Below, one piece after another: positions 10,101-23,330 of a stretch of DNA of 64,000 bases. The notes under the pieces are model-generated. The model worked only from the letters and a program-made list of their open reading frames with translations. It was not told the origin of the DNA and made no database searches. The stretch lies in NCBI GenBank assembly GCA_015680685.1, contig MNCI01004170.1, positions 892,705-956,704 on the forward strand, written 5' to 3'. How positions within the stretch are numbered: the first letter of the stretch is position 1; every line of letters begins with the position of its first letter. The DNA is from Gnetum montanum. Taxonomy: Eukaryota > Streptophyta > Gnetopsida > Gnetales > Gnetaceae. A program made the translations under genes and the position numbers.

Positions 10101-13100
10101 AACTTTCTCTCTAGTAATCAGTGTCATTAGTATATAATTATCATGTTTATCCAACACCTTCTAAAGACAAATTAAGAGAGGAAATGAGGTACCTCTAGTT
10201 CAAATGGCTTTCCAAGGTTGCCATAGCAATTTTGATTTTCTCCCATTCAAAGATAAGTTCATTACCCACCCTAAGCATGTGGATTTGACATGCACCTTTT
10301 AAGTACCTTGGTTAGTTTAAACAAAAAATTAATATTCCTACTTATATCCTTCAATTAATGAATCCTCAATCTCTCTTTTAGTAAGAGAATCTGCAGCTTC
10401 CTAAGAACCTCCATTTCTTCAATAGCAAGGTTAAGACATTGTTTCTATTGAGTTTAAATATGTTGAAGTCTCTATTGCCATGCCCCACATTTGTACATGT
10501 GACCTTAGTACTCTATTAAATATTTAGACTTTAATTTGTTTAAAAGCGTATATATATTTGTAGATATGCCTAATGCTTCTTAGTAATATGGAGACCTTTA
10601 TGTAATATGAAGACCTTTGTTTGGGTGGCAAAGGCAAGGTTACTATTTATTTCTAACTTTTTAATTTCAAGTTTAAGAAATATATTTTTTATTCATGAAT
10701 GAGCATTGCAAATTCTCACATTATTTTAGAATAATACTAGGAAATTAATGTGATGTACATCCATGGTTTATTTTAAAGCTTAGCTAGAATTTTTCAATTA
10801 TGAAATATTTAATTAATTAAAATACAATAAAATTCAAAGTTGTCAAATCACACTCAAATTTGGTGGACCAAGTCATTTTTATGCCTATTGTATAGACCCA
10901 TAATTAATTTTTCAATTCAAACTTTATATTTTGAAATTTTAATGTTAAACAATTAAAAAATTATACAATGGAACCATATTTTCTTTAATTCAATTGAAAT
11001 ATTAATTTCTAAAACGGTAGCTATCACATGTTTATGCTCATCACAACCAATTTGACATGTGTAAAATATTGGATGGACAAAAAATTTAGTATCAATGATT
11101 TTTACTAGATAAATTATAAGAACAGTGGAAAATACACAAAAAGGCCAAAAATAAATTTAAAACCCTCAAAACGTATAAACTAAAAAGTGACATAAAACAA
11201 GACAAAAAGGTGGGGTCATGGGAAAAGTTAATGTAGGATGGTAATGTATGCTCTATGACATGCTTATGATGACATCTATTTCATTTATACGCAAATTGTC
11301 CACTTCATATTAATGGCTGGAAAAGGGATAAAATGACTCATTTAATAGGAACCATGTGACTCTCTTGAGTGTTGTCAATTTCACATGTCTACTCCCTCAT
11401 GAGAGCTTGCTTTTCCAAGTCAAAATTATTTTTGAAGAATGGGTTATTTATTCTTTGCCTATTGTGTAAACTTTTATGGAAAAGTCTTTACCCAAGCCTT
11501 AAGGTCTCTTCCATCCTATAAATAGAGGTGGTGTTTGCTCTCATTTTAACTTTTGGCTAAGAAAGGAGAGACTATGCTAGTTGGAGAGGTAAGGAGTTGG
11601 GAAGAGAAGAGGGAGAGTGGTTGTTCCCTATTTGTTCTCAATAATCTCTTGGGCTATCTTGAGTGTTTTTGTAAACTCTTGGGAGATGGATTTTTTTGAT
11701 GTTGTTGGAGGCCTTTGGGGCTGATTTTCCTGGGGACTGTTTGGCTGATTCAAAGGACTATTTTCTCTGATTTTATGAGGGAATTTTGATAGCACCTTGG
11801 ACTTGCAATTTGAAGCTGATTTCTTGCGGCTATTAGTTGGACAACATCCGTACTTTGAGGTGTCTTCTACCTCCCCAAACTAGTCAAGTTTAACTTTAAA
11901 GGTATGCATTCCAAATCCTTGTTCAGTGCACATGTTATGTTTTGCTGATCATTTTTAGGTAAGTTTTGAGGGATTTCCAAGAGAGTTGTCATGTCCTAAT
12001 CATTATTAAATGGTCCTTTGTTCAAGCCTAAATCTCTCTCAATGTGAAAGCATGAGAGGTTGGAAAATCTATTAATGAAGATGTCAAAGTTTGGAACCAT
12101 GTTAATCCATCATGGTGTTCAATCTTAGTGTATATCATGTTTTATTGTTGTTTCTCCTTTCCATATTGCACATGAGCACATAATATCTTGTTTGTTTTCT
12201 ACTCCATAAAATCAGAATTTTGATTCTTTAACAATGCTAGTATAGAGACTGTCATTATTTTTTTTCCTATTAGTCATTGTCTAGCATTTACTGTTTCTGA
12301 TTTTTTAGATAATGGTAAAAACTTAAATGATAATCATCTCACATAGAATCTGCCTTTGTTTCTCTTTTTTTTCTAGAAAAAATGATCTTAAAGATTTTAT
12401 ATTCTCTATTTTAGCCTGAAAAATTAAGAAAAGGAGGATGGTTACTGTTCTTATTATTATTGTTGGCTAGTAAGATTTTCCAAAGATTCTATATCCAAAT
12501 TTCTGATATTGTCATGCTTGAAAGATACCTTAGGCTGAGAGGAAAAGAAAAAAGAAACAAACAAAAGAAAAGAAAACACAACCTTGTTAAATCCCAACTC
12601 CCATGAACTATGTGGATTATAATCTCAGATTTATTTTCAAGCCTTCAATCTTCCCTAATACAAATTTGATTGCTAAAAATTTAGGCCCTACTTTTAGACT
12701 TTGTTTTCCCAATTTCGGATTGCTGAAAATAGAGGAAAACATTGGCAAATTATTCTATGAAAAACAAACCCTAACTATTGTAACTCTTTCCATTGTATAA
12801 TGTGAGCTAGTTCTTATATGACATATAAAATACACTTGAGATGCACAGTTACTTCTTTCATTTGTATGATGGGAATATTGCATCTTGGAAGGTTGGAGGT
12901 CTTCTTAGTGTAAATCTTTCATTACATGAATGTTTGTACATTTTGTCATACTTAGATTTTTCTTTCATTCAAAGTGAATATTATTTATTTATTTTTGCTA
13001 CAATGCGCTAACCTTATTTATTTATTAGCAATCAGATTATTTTATTTGTGCAAAAAAGAAAGAAAGAAAAAATATGTGTGATCATGTATGTTTCTTTGCT

Positions 13101-13180
13101 TTCAATAAAATTAACCCCCATGAATTATCATTAGAAGCCCTCTCCATGAATTATCATTAGAAGCCCTCTGGGTCATAGGA
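10100..13180. other. unassigned stretch, possible LTR with TATA box
   Basis: No coding homology was recognised. At about 11514 the sequence CCTATAAATAGAGG looks like a plant TATA box and is followed by purine-rich transcribed-looking sequence, as in an LTR R region. No matching second LTR, PBS or terminal repeat could be found, so this is only a suggestion. A 26-bp tandem duplication (unit CATGAATTATCATTAGAAGC...) lies at 13119-13170. Confidence 0.3.
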
Positions 13181-13184
13181 TAAG

Positions 13185-13800
13185 CAAATCACCTAAACTC
13201 ATAGTTAGTAATTAGGTGGACAATGCATTTGATTGGTATGCACAATGTGAAGCATATAGTATTTTTAGGAATCATTAACTAATCATTTTAATAATAATAT
13301 ATATTCATCCCCATACCCTGAATGGATGGGTTGCATTGTGTATTTATTTTACATACACCCTACCCTAGATGTAGAGATAAGAATCACTATCCAACTCTAC
13401 GCATACATATGTTTACTTCGGTTTAATATCCTAAGCCATTGGACCCAAGGAGGTTGAAGGTTTTCAATGATGTAGGTGTTATTTGTAAATGTGTACCCAC
13501 CTTATGTACAGTCCCCGGTCATCTATCCTAGGGGTATATCGAGGTGTAGTCCAAAAATGATGGTTGAGCCAAGCCTTATTTGTGTAGTTTAGAACCCAAA
13601 GATAACCCAACTCATGGCTAGATGATGATCGGATTCTTTGTGTTGGATGATCCTCAATGTGAGAATGCAATGCCACAATGTATAGTTAAAGTTGTTGAAA
13701 TCTATATTTTTGATTCCCAGCCATTTTTTGAAGCCCATTATAGATTAAATGATCTTGTATAAAGGAAGCATAGAGGAGAATTAGGAGTGTATGCAATCAC
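13185..13800 (+). repeat. dispersed repeat, copy 1
   Basis: Aligns by eye, with many substitutions and small gaps, to 32110-32760. Shared landmarks in order: CCTA.(A/G)TCTCATA.TTAG, CAT.CCC.TA..CCTTGAAT, CCCTAGA.GTAGAGAT.A, GTCCAAAAATGATGGT, GATTCT..(G/A)TGTTGGAT, ATCATC(A)ATATGAAAATG-like, and AATCTTG(C/T)AT. No coding potential was recognised; it may be an LTR or non-autonomous element. Confidence 0.55.
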
Positions 13801-15180
13801 ATTTGTTAGTGTTGGCTGTAAAATAAAACTTAGAATAAGTGAGTCACACAAATAGTTGATATTTTCTTGCTTTGCAAGTGATGCAGAGTATTAGCAATCA
13901 TCCTAAACAAATCTAGTTCTTAAGGTATCATAGTGCTACTAAAGTTAGATGATACACAATAGATGCATCAATCCTTAGGATTATGAGAAGTGGCACGGTC
14001 TCATCATATCAATAACTTGTTCATTCTAATAAGGAAAGGATGTACATAGGCCTTGTAATCATCCCATCATGAGTCACATACTCATTACTTGCTAATAAGT
14101 ATAATTCCATGTTTTTAGAGGATTGGAGAAGAAAAACATTATACCAACTTTTAGAGGGTGGCTATTTGGAATCCTACATCTATCGATAGTGATCTTTAAA
14201 GTATCTTAGAGAATATTTGTCAAACTTACATTTATCTTTAATGTAAGAGTTCCACTGAAAGAGAGCATTTTTAAAAACTCTCTTAAGTCAAAAGGAATAG
14301 GATATCCTTCTCAAGTATTAAGAACCACTTCTTTTAGCCAAGATGTCTATACCCACGATCACTCTAATCTAAAGTCTCAAAGCCCTTCTTATATTGATTG
14401 AAGGATAATACGAAGGGTCTATGGTTGGAAGCCCAATAGTCTAAATCAAAAAAGGTAAAAGAAATCTAAAATGTAAGAATATAACTTACTTAGACCTTAT
14501 CATTACTCGAAAGAACTCTATGTACACCTCACTATGTATTTGTCCAAGTGAATTTACATCATTGCATATTTAAATCAACAAATTAGAAGTTTGCTAGAAG
14601 TTAAAAAATTTACTTAGAACTAAGGGAATAGGCTACCCACTTGTTGAATTCTTTCAATAGTATAAATTTTAATTTAAGTCACTTGCAATAATCTAGAAGT
14701 TATTATTTTGAACCACTTTCTCCAACCTATAGGTTGGTTGAAGCCATCTTCAAATTTTTATGAACCATAAAACCTAGTAAACTAAAGATCCATCCTTAGG
14801 ATGAAAAGAGTTTGACTCTTGTCTAAACTATAAATATGATGTGCTAGGAACTTAGCTAGGATAGCAAGACATTTTTCTTGGAGCATGACCAAGGCCTTCC
14901 TAAGACCATTATGAGGGGTCATTTAGATCTTTCCCTTTTTTCCAACCTGCCATCATATCTATTGAGTTTCTCTCTTATAAGTTAAATTGCCAAAACTTAG
15001 AGGCCTCATTCCAGTAGATGCCCTTGTGTCCTAACCAAATATACATAGTTTGGCCTAACACTCATTGAAAATATGATTCCCTTCTACAAAAGTTACATTG
15101 AGAGGCCAAAATCTTCTATTCATTCTCCTCACTATTCATCTCTATCACAATAACATTTGTAGATCCAATACTTCAAGTTT
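13800..15180. other. unassigned stretch
   Basis: No feature was recognised. It may belong to the minus-strand LINE material suspected at 15190-15500. Confidence 0.3.
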
Positions 15181-15189
15181 CAAAATTCC

Positions 15190-15500
15190 AAGAAGTCTCA
15201 ATGGAGATTTCTTTTAATAGGCTATAGCTCTTGAAAGAATGCTAGACACAGAAATGAACATGCCCAATCTGTAACCTATAGGTAGCAAAGTCATCAAAAG
15301 CAATAAATTCTTTAAAGAAATATGCCAAGGCCTAGAGAAACGAATATAACCAATATTCATAGGAAACCCTAAAGACACATATATAACTTGACATCTAGTC
15401 AAATAAATCAAGGTTCTTATAAATCCTAGGTTGCCAATAGGTTAGCACCATCCCCTAGGATTGAAAAATCAAGGGTCCACGTGCAAGACAATCCCTATCA
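15190..15500 (-). mobile_element. possible LINE ORF1 (DUF4283-like) fragment
   Basis: The minus-strand frame ending at 15214 reads in part RPWHISLKNLLLLMTLLPIG followed by YRLGMFISV. Plant LINE ORF1 proteins of the DUF4283 type have a similar IG..LG.FI.VD segment. The match is weak and the flanks are not diagnostic, so this is a tentative call. Confidence 0.25.
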
Positions 15501-15539
15501 AATATTGACTAGAATACAAAAAGGATAAAATTATCATGG

Positions 15540-16060
15540 AGAACCCAAATATCAACCTCAGCAACCTTCCAAGATGCAACCACCTAACAATTACCCTATT
15601 CAATCTAATGACATGAACAAGCAAAAACAAACTTTCCAATAGAACTATGCTTTCAAACCCTTAGACCATCTTTTAATAATCTATTTGAGACCTTTGATCA
15701 TAGGCTCCCAATGCGAGGACTCCCAAACCATGATGTCTACCAACCTATAGTCCTGAAGTTCTCCCTTTGGTCTTTGAAAGCCCCAATTACCTTATTTCAA
15801 TTAGTCATTGTAACTCTCCCACTTCTTGCTTGCCTACCACATCTCCCATCCTCCTCGAACACCATATATACAATGCCCTCCTCCTTCTCCTCCTCCTCCA
15901 TCACCTTCTAATTGCCCTTTCACTTATCCTCTTGTCCTCCATAATCTTCCTACTTACCCTTCCACTCATCCTCTTATCCTTCATATTAGTCTCTCTCTTT
16001 ATCCTTATGGGTTATCTTCCATGTTTGCCATATATATTGCAATGCATCTATAGTCTAAAA
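15540..16060 (+). mobile_element. possible gag C-terminal, proline-rich remnant
   Basis: The plus strand encodes, across frames, Q/P-rich then P-rich text such as QPKYQPQQPSKMQPPNNYP and SPPPPSPSNCPFTYP. A similar proline/histidine/tyrosine-rich tail follows the gag domain at 54060-54840, so this may be a decayed gag tail of a related LTR element. Stops interrupt it. Low-complexity sequence alone could also explain the resemblance. Confidence 0.35.
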
Positions 16061-16499
16061 TTAATTCCCCACAAGTTAAATGGTTCCAGTGGTTGGATCC
16101 ATTATTGATAACTTTCAAGCCTTACAATCATCCCACTATCTCTTTGACACCTTTCATAAGAATTAGCAAATTGATGGGCATCCATGAAGATTGTTGGCCA
16201 AAACTATCTTGCTATAAGGTTTTTTAGGGTTGTCTATCTCCTAGAATAGTGGCCTCCACAAAACCCCTCACGAACTTCTTGGAGAACCTTTAGTTGATCT
16301 TCTTCCAGTACACACCATTGAACCAGATTATTTACATAAATTTTATAGAGGCTATCCCCTATCTCCATGTAATGTTTAGCCTAATGTAAGAACTATCATT
16401 TCATACATTTATTCCATTTAATAGGAAATTCATACATGAGTAAGTAGGTGAGATAATCAATGTACCAAGGCTTGACTATGTTAGATGTAACCATTAATA

Positions 16500-16720
16500 C
16501 TAGGGAACTGATTAGAGAATGTTTCTTCAATAGCTTTCTTGTCTCATCATAACAAAGACAAGTGATTAGCTACAACATTCTTGGTCCCCTTTATGTCCAT
16601 CATGCTTATGTCAAACTACTGCAAACTTACTAGTGATCATATGATATGAGAACTAACAATTGGCTTATTCATAAGGAACTTGATCGCGCTATGATCAATG
16701 TGCACAAAAATTTGATATCC
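16500..16720 (-). mobile_element. Ty3/gypsy RNase H fragment
   Basis: On the minus strand from about 16700: DHSAIKFLMNKPIVS, then a decayed segment ending FDI, then DIKGTKNVVANHLSLL. This matches the end of gypsy RNase H (D..AL.YL...., L.EFD..I.D..G..N.VAD.LSR). Protease and RT are missing between this and the gag just upstream on the same strand, so the element has an internal deletion. Confidence 0.65.
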
Positions 16721-16759
16721 AAGCATACACAACATTCATGAGTTCATTTTTCATGATGG

Positions 16760-17860
16760 TATAGTTTAGTGGTTCATGGAATTCTCTTGCTTCTCATCTA
16801 TTTCTTCTTTGGCATAATCCTTCTCGTTGGCTCCTTTCTCATCTTTAGAAGCTTTGGAGTCCTTGCCTTTAGAAGATTTGGGACCTCCATGATAGTCTTG
16901 AATTTTCTTCTCAATCTTAAGAGCCAATTCAAAATACTCATCCAATGTTTAGGGCTCACAAAATTTTAGCTCTTGTTAATATTTTCATTTTAATCCCCCT
17001 TGGAAATTGGATGCTTGTTCATAGTCATCCCAATGAACTTTTACTTACTAGAAGGCTTGGCCAAAATTCATGTAGAAGTCTTTCACACTCTTTTCACCTT
17101 GCCTTAGGTATTTCAATGTTTGGATGGACTCTTGTCTATGATGAGTCTTCTCAAATTTTTTCTTGAGCATTAACTGCATTTGAGATCAATCTTTGACAAG
17201 AGTGTCAATATTCACCCTATAAGAATGACTTTCCTTCTCTTACCATATAAGTGCCATGACTTCCAATTTGGTTTTAGCATATGAAACTTTTTTTGATAAT
17301 CTTCTACTTCTTAAAATACGAAGTATGTGTCAATCATTTTCAGCTAAGAGTGGAAAAACCCAATACCTTTCACTCCATTTAAGGAATTTAACTTCAACAT
17401 GAGGCATTCTTGAAGCATGTCAGAAAGCTTTAGCAAGTGCAACCTCAATTCCTTCACCTTGCTTCCTTTGAGGCTTAGAAGAGAGTTCCTTCTTCCATTT
17501 CCTTGGAAAGATGAATCCTAGAGACTTGTTCTCAATACTATGAGCATGAAGAAATACATCATCTTGATCTTCATCTTCTCCAAGGTCTCTATTTTTAAAA
17601 GAAAGATCATCTTCAACAAGTTGCATGGAGGAATATCATGAAGAACATCTTGGTGAAGAAGTAGTTGAGTTGTTCCCTAGCCTAGATGATTTTTCTGAAA
17701 AAGCATATTCTTTGTTCTCTTCTACCTTTTCAAGTTTCTCAACAATAAGCTTGAGAGAATTTCTCATGTCATCCATATTGCTTGACAAACCTTGAATTAT
17801 CTTCTTCTTTGGAGACATGATGGAAAGTAACCATAAAAAGGAAATTTTCACAAAATTCTA
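16760..17860 (-). mobile_element. Ty3/gypsy gag, degenerate
   Basis: On the minus strand a frame opens at about 17817 (MSPKKKIIQGLSSNMDDMRN) and, with stops and shifts, continues to 16760. Typical plant gag features follow: an acidic/basic linker, a block with HRQESIQTLKYLRQGEKSVK then DFYMNFGQ (the Retrotrans_gag helix region), and CEP-stop-TLDEYFELALKIEKKI, which matches the CKP.TL.EA...A...E block. The end is lysine-rich (SKGKDSKASKDEKGANEK). Upstream on the same strand lies its likely 5' LTR at 17980-19660. Confidence 0.7.
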
Positions 17861-17979
17861 CAAGAAAAATTGACATATTCATGATTTATTAAGGAATGAA
17901 AATAGGAATGTTCAAATATTAGAAGAAATAAGTTCAAGATCTTTAAACCCTATCTATGATAAGCTCGTGCATGTCAAAT

Positions 17980-19660
17980 TCTACAATTATCTTTAAATTC
18001 TTTAAAGATAGGATAAACTGGAAGTAAAAAAGGAATTTTTGCAACCGTAAGATCAATCAAACAAGTAACAAGAGAGAATTCACCTAAGCTTGAGAATTTG
18101 AAGTGATTCTTTGTAATTGAGGTGAGAATTATCCACATATGATGAGAAGCTCCTTTGGATTTCATAATCCAAGCTCTCTCAATTCAAAAACAAGTCAATT
18201 TAAACAAGAAAAAGAAAGGTAAAATCTTTCTTCTTGCTCACAAGAAGAATTTACAAGTACATAGGAAGCATACACTCCGAAGGACAAACAAGAGATTCAA
18301 TCAAACCCTCACACAACACTCCAACAAAGTAATCACATATAAGGATGATGATCAATCAAATCAATTAGTCATGACTCACTCTTTCTCTTTGTCTACTCTT
18401 GAGCTCTCCTCTCACTCCCTAAACTCTTTTAACCAAAATGAAGGACCAAAGGTCTATTTATAATTGAACCCCTATCTCTTCATCTTTTCCATTGCTTAAA
18501 TTCATAATTTTGAGTTATTAAAATATGTACCATAATGTTCCATGTCTAGTAAAGACGTCTTAGAGAAGTAAGAGACATATCAACCGAAAGCAACCAGTTC
18601 TCAAGAAAGATATCTTACATAGCATAGAGACATCTCGTTGTTAAGAGAGATGTCTATAGTAAAGGGAAGATGTTTTTTAGTAAATGTCTTTGAAGCAATT
18701 GAGAATTCTTTTTGTTGGGATAGATCTCTATCTTCCAATGGAGATGTCTACTCAAATAGGTCAAAAATTCATAATGCTTGTTTTGATATCATGAGCATTT
18801 GGACACTTCCAAGCAAGTTCCCATTGATTCCTAAATCCCATAACCTCATTAAAACAAAGTTTCAAACATCCCAATGCCAAAACATCCTAGAATGTTCACC
18901 ACAAGACTAATACTAGAAGATACACACATAATAAAATAACAAGATATACAAAAAAATACATCAAGGATTACACAAAGTGATGACGAGACACCTCTTCCGA
19001 TCCTCTTTCTTCACCCTACAAGTTATTTTTGCAAGTTTCAAAAGTTGGAAGCATGTCTTGGAGATCCCAGAGATGTCTAGGCCAAGTGTTGAGTCTTTAT
19101 AGAAGACATATGGGGTTGTTGAAGACATCTATCTTGAACTGGAGACGTCTTTGCCAAACCTAAGAAATATCTAGAAAGACATCTCTCTGTGTCAAGCTAG
19201 AGATGTCTCTCGAGCTTTCTAGATGTCTCTCTTGCAAGTGAAAAAATTTAGAAAGACATCTCCCAAAGGCCAAAGATGACCCGTACAGCCAAGAAAACTT
19301 CTAAAATTAACCATCCCAAATTGGAAGCTAGTCAAAACATTGAAGAAAAAGGATGTATATAACCTAAGATCCTTAAGTTGAGTTATCCTAGCTAGGCACT
19401 ATCCACAAGTTTGCAAAGACGTCTATCCTGAAGGTTCCAAAAATAAAAATGCTTGTTTTGATGCCACGAGCCTCCAGATGCCTCCCAACAATTCCCCATA
19501 GACCCTGGAACCCTTTAAACTCATCAAAATGATCCCAAAACACCCCAAAACATGCCAAAACATCCAAGAATCATCCCCAACAAAATCAAGTCAAAAAGAC
19601 ACATAAAATGTAGGGTAGAACAAGGGAATCAAAATAGGTGTCCCTATACCATATTTCAAA
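17980..19660 (-). mobile_element. LTR region of the minus-strand gypsy element, U3 with AGATGTCT arrays
   Basis: A TATA box in minus orientation (reverse complement of TCTATTTATAATT, 18453-18465) lies about 600 bp upstream of the gag. Beyond it, 18550-19430 holds at least eleven copies of AGATGTCT, AGACATCT or the palindrome AGACGTCT in both orientations. Two related sub-blocks are seen: 18760-18900 and 19440-19580 both contain AATGCTTGTTTTGAT followed by similar C/A-rich text. So either a U3 duplication or two nested LTRs is present. Exact LTR ends could not be set. Confidence 0.5.
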
Positions 19661-20500
19661 GACTAAAAGTAAGAACACTGTAATTTTTATTATTGTGGAT
19701 AGGTTCTCCAAAATGGGCCCACTTCATTCCATGCAGAAAGATGAGCAATGCTTCTCATGTGGCCAATATATTTTTCCAGCACATTGTGAAGTTGCATGAA
19801 ATTTCCTTGAATATTGTTAGTGATAGAGACTCCAAGTTCACAAGTCATTTTTGGAGGTTCCTTTATAAAATTTTAGGAATACAATTAAATTTTTCTAGTG
19901 CATATCATTCATAATCTGAGAGTCAAATAAAGGCAGTGAATAAATCCTTGTTGAACATTTTGAGATATTTGTACAATGGACAATCCAATCAATGGAAAAA
20001 CTTGTGTCATGCTAAGTTTTCATATAGTAATGTTTTTCATATTGCCCTTGGTAAAAATCCATTTGAGATGAACTCTGGTTTTTATCCAAAGATTGTGGAC
20101 ACTTTGAACAGCTTTAATGGTGAAGCTAAAAATGGTGCTGATTTTGTACAAGAGATGAGGGATCTGTATGCACAAGTAAAATCAAATCTTGAGAAGAAGG
20201 CTGAAGAGAGAGTCCTCAAAAGGAATGAGGACAAGAAAAAGCCTAATTTTTCTATTGGTAACTTGGTTTGGGTACACTTGAAGAAGAAGAGATTGAGAGA
20301 TATCAACTTCTCTGAGCTGAAAGCTAAGAAGATGAGGTCTTTTAGAATTAAGGCCAAAATTAATAATAATACCTTTTAGATTGACTTACTAAATGATGTC
20401 AGTTTATCTTTAATGTTTTAGATATTATGCACTATCATGGACTAGTTGATGAGGAAATCATATAGGGCAACATCAATGAGTTGAAGAGGGCTATTGTTTA
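19650..20500 (+). mobile_element. Ty3/gypsy integrase remnant
   Basis: The plus strand encodes VIFIIVDRFSKM, then (after a 1-nt shift at about 19715 in a GGGCCC run) AHFIPCRKMSNASHVANIFF and IVSDRDSKFTSHFWRFLYKI, the integrase core with the second catalytic Asp in the SDRD context. It continues AYHS-stop-SESQIKAVNKSLLN (compare HPQTDGQTE.VN.SL), then NQWKNLCHAKFSYSN, SIGNLVWVHLKKKRL and a decayed end resembling N.Y.VDLP and NV.D.M.YHG. One shift and at least three stops make it inactive. No chromodomain is visible. It is on the opposite strand to the gag at 16760-17860, so it is a different element. Confidence 0.8.
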
Positions 20501-23330
20501 GTCCAAGCCTTCAGTGGAGAGCAAGGTAATCATACTAATGTGGAGGGAAGCTTCAAGCACTTGGGAAGTAAAGAACAAAACAAATTCTAGCATGCATAAG
20601 AAATTAGAAGTTCATTTTCTATCCCTTGTACTTCCAATGAGATGTATTTTCTTCAACAAGATTCATTTGACTTCACATCATCGTAGAATAGAAAGTGGAA
20701 GATAGATGAAAATTCCTAGAGCAAAATACTCATATAGGCTATGTGGGTCAAAATATCTTCAAAAACTAATAGTATGTTTTTCTTAGTTACTCTTAGACTA
20801 AACATTTGAGATAAAAAATTAATATTACAATAAAAGGTTTATACAATCTTTTCTTATTAAATCACATGGTAGTCAATTATTTTGTTGAGTTGATATTTAA
20901 TTTTCATCATACAAATGTAATGTCTACCTAATAGATCCTCTAGGTTTTTGGACCAAATAAAATCTCAATTTTAGTAATTTATTCTTAGTTATTTGTATAT
21001 CTGTTAGTTGCATTTATCATTAGTTTATCTGTATTGGTCATTCATATTATTATTGACTTGGTTTAGATCATTGTTACATTAATTAGCATTTGAAACATAT
21101 ATTATTTAACATTAAGATTAGATGTTCAAATTTGATATAGTATTAGAATGCAAATTTTTGAGATGGACTTTTAATAATTAATTTGATATGCTCATAGCAT
21201 AATATTGACATTGTTCTACTTATTTGATTTATATAGCAACATAGAATGTCTTGTACAACTGACACTCATATTTTTTGTTAGTGTTGTCTATTCTTATTTT
21301 TTTTCCATTGTAGAGATTAGGAAAATAAATACCGATGCTACTTTATTCACTACAACTTTCTTATTAAGATGTATTAATAAAGTTGTTTACTATCCTATTT
21401 TGAATTTTGGTTGATTACCCCTACAACCTTAAATTGTGTCTATGTTTTAGGAAGCCTATTATATTATAACTATTTGACATCTTACTTAGTTTTTAAAATA
21501 CTTAATGGATTTCCAATTTTTTTCTCTTTATATAATACCCTAAGCTACCCTAGTGTCCAAGTTTGGACTGAACCCTTACATGTTTACTATTATTAAGGAT
21601 GAACTAAGAAAATATTGGATGAAATCCCTTGGTGCATATTATTTGGAGTTGAAATTGTTTTGGTGAATACATCTCAACTAAATTTTACTTCTAAAATAGA
21701 AAGTGATGATAGCTTCTAGATTGGAAAGGCTTAAAAATTAGTAGAAGTAAGATACAACATAGAATATGATTTTAGTAGAAGCATACATAGTGATGCAATA
21801 GAAGTAATAATTAAAAGCCTAAAATTCTATCATTGCAGATAGTTTCACACTTAGGATCAATGCTTTAATAAAATGGTAAAATTACTAAAGATGTAAAAGA
21901 TAAGATTGGGGTAGGATGGTTAAAATAGACACAGGTTAGTAGTTCTTTATGCAATTGAAACATTATAATAAAACTAAAGGAAAAATTTTAAAAGATAGTA
22001 ATTAGGCCAACTATTTTATAGTGGTAAATGCTGTGATGTAAAAAGGTGGCACAAACAAAAATTTTATCGCAGAAATGGGAATACTTAAAAAATGAACCCT
22101 AAATATTATAAATAAATTACCAATGAGTGGTAGCTCATATGGTTTACCTATTACCTAACAAGGACTTGCAAGGAAAAGGTTTCTATTACAAGCATTAGAA
22201 AAAATGCCTTGAATGCTTTGTATTAAAAATAACCTACATGATTAAGGTATGAGTTGGTTTAACTAATTACGTTAAAAATTGTATCTTTTTTTTGGCTTTT
22301 GCTTTATTTTTGCATTGTGTATTTATATAATATAATTTAGTTCTGTTATGTTTAACTACACTTATATAAATAGATACTTTAGAAATGCCACCTATAATAA
22401 TATGGCGATATTCTAAAATCTGTGAGTACTCTCTCCAAACATTATATATTTTATGGTTGTTTCTTGCTTCCTATGACTACTAATATCCATTAATGTGAAT
22501 TAAAAATTTTTTGAGAACTTTTTGATAAATAAGAATCAAATATATTGTTCTACATTCTTATACTATAATCTCAATCTTAATATATGTAATTTGCATACAA
22601 ATGAAAGAAACTTAAATTTCAACAACTCTTTTAGGTTTTTTCTTGAATTTTTGAGACTATATTTACCAACAAGAATATATGGCTAAAGAAATATACTTTT
22701 AAATAATTATTGTTCGATAAAGTAGTAGACTAATCCTTTAGATTATTTAACCAATATAAAAAAATCATCTAGGAGCATTAACCAATAGAACATTATACTA
22801 AATTAAATGTTCGCAAAAATAAAATTTTATAGTTTAATATAAAAATCATAAATAACTTTAATTTACATCATCTACATACACATGAATATACAAATAAGTT
22901 GAAACATTGCATATCAATATTATTCATTATTAAATAAAATTTTTTAAATAAAATTTTAAATAAGTAGAACTTAATTAGTTAATACACTTTACATACAAGG
23001 TAAATCGTATTGCCACATTGAAATTATTTGGTTCAAAAAGCTTTAGAGGCTACATAAATCAACCTTAAAGCATGCTAAAAATGAATACAAAACTAATTAT
23101 TTTAGATATATCAAAAAATGTAATGGTCATAGAAATCTAAAATTATATTAACTAACTTGAACTAATTGACTATATTACTTGAAGCAACTCCCTTAAATCA
23201 TTGAGGATATTATCTAAAATCAAATCCTGGTTCATAGATCCCAAACTTTCAATGCAACTTTTAAGTATCCAACTTAATGTATAATATTTTCCATCCATGG
23301 GTAATTACTGTATATTTACTACTTCATTGT
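20500..23330. other. AT-rich stretch with nothing recognised
   Basis: No gene, repeat pair or mobile-element motif was recognised. If the MADS-box gene continues beyond exon 5, this stretch lies in its next intron. Confidence 0.4.

Noticed and set aside
15711-16108. Overlapping leucine/proline-rich ORFs suggesting a membrane protein
   Set aside because: They arise from CCT/CTC-rich low-complexity sequence read in different frames; the P-rich frame fits a gag tail better.
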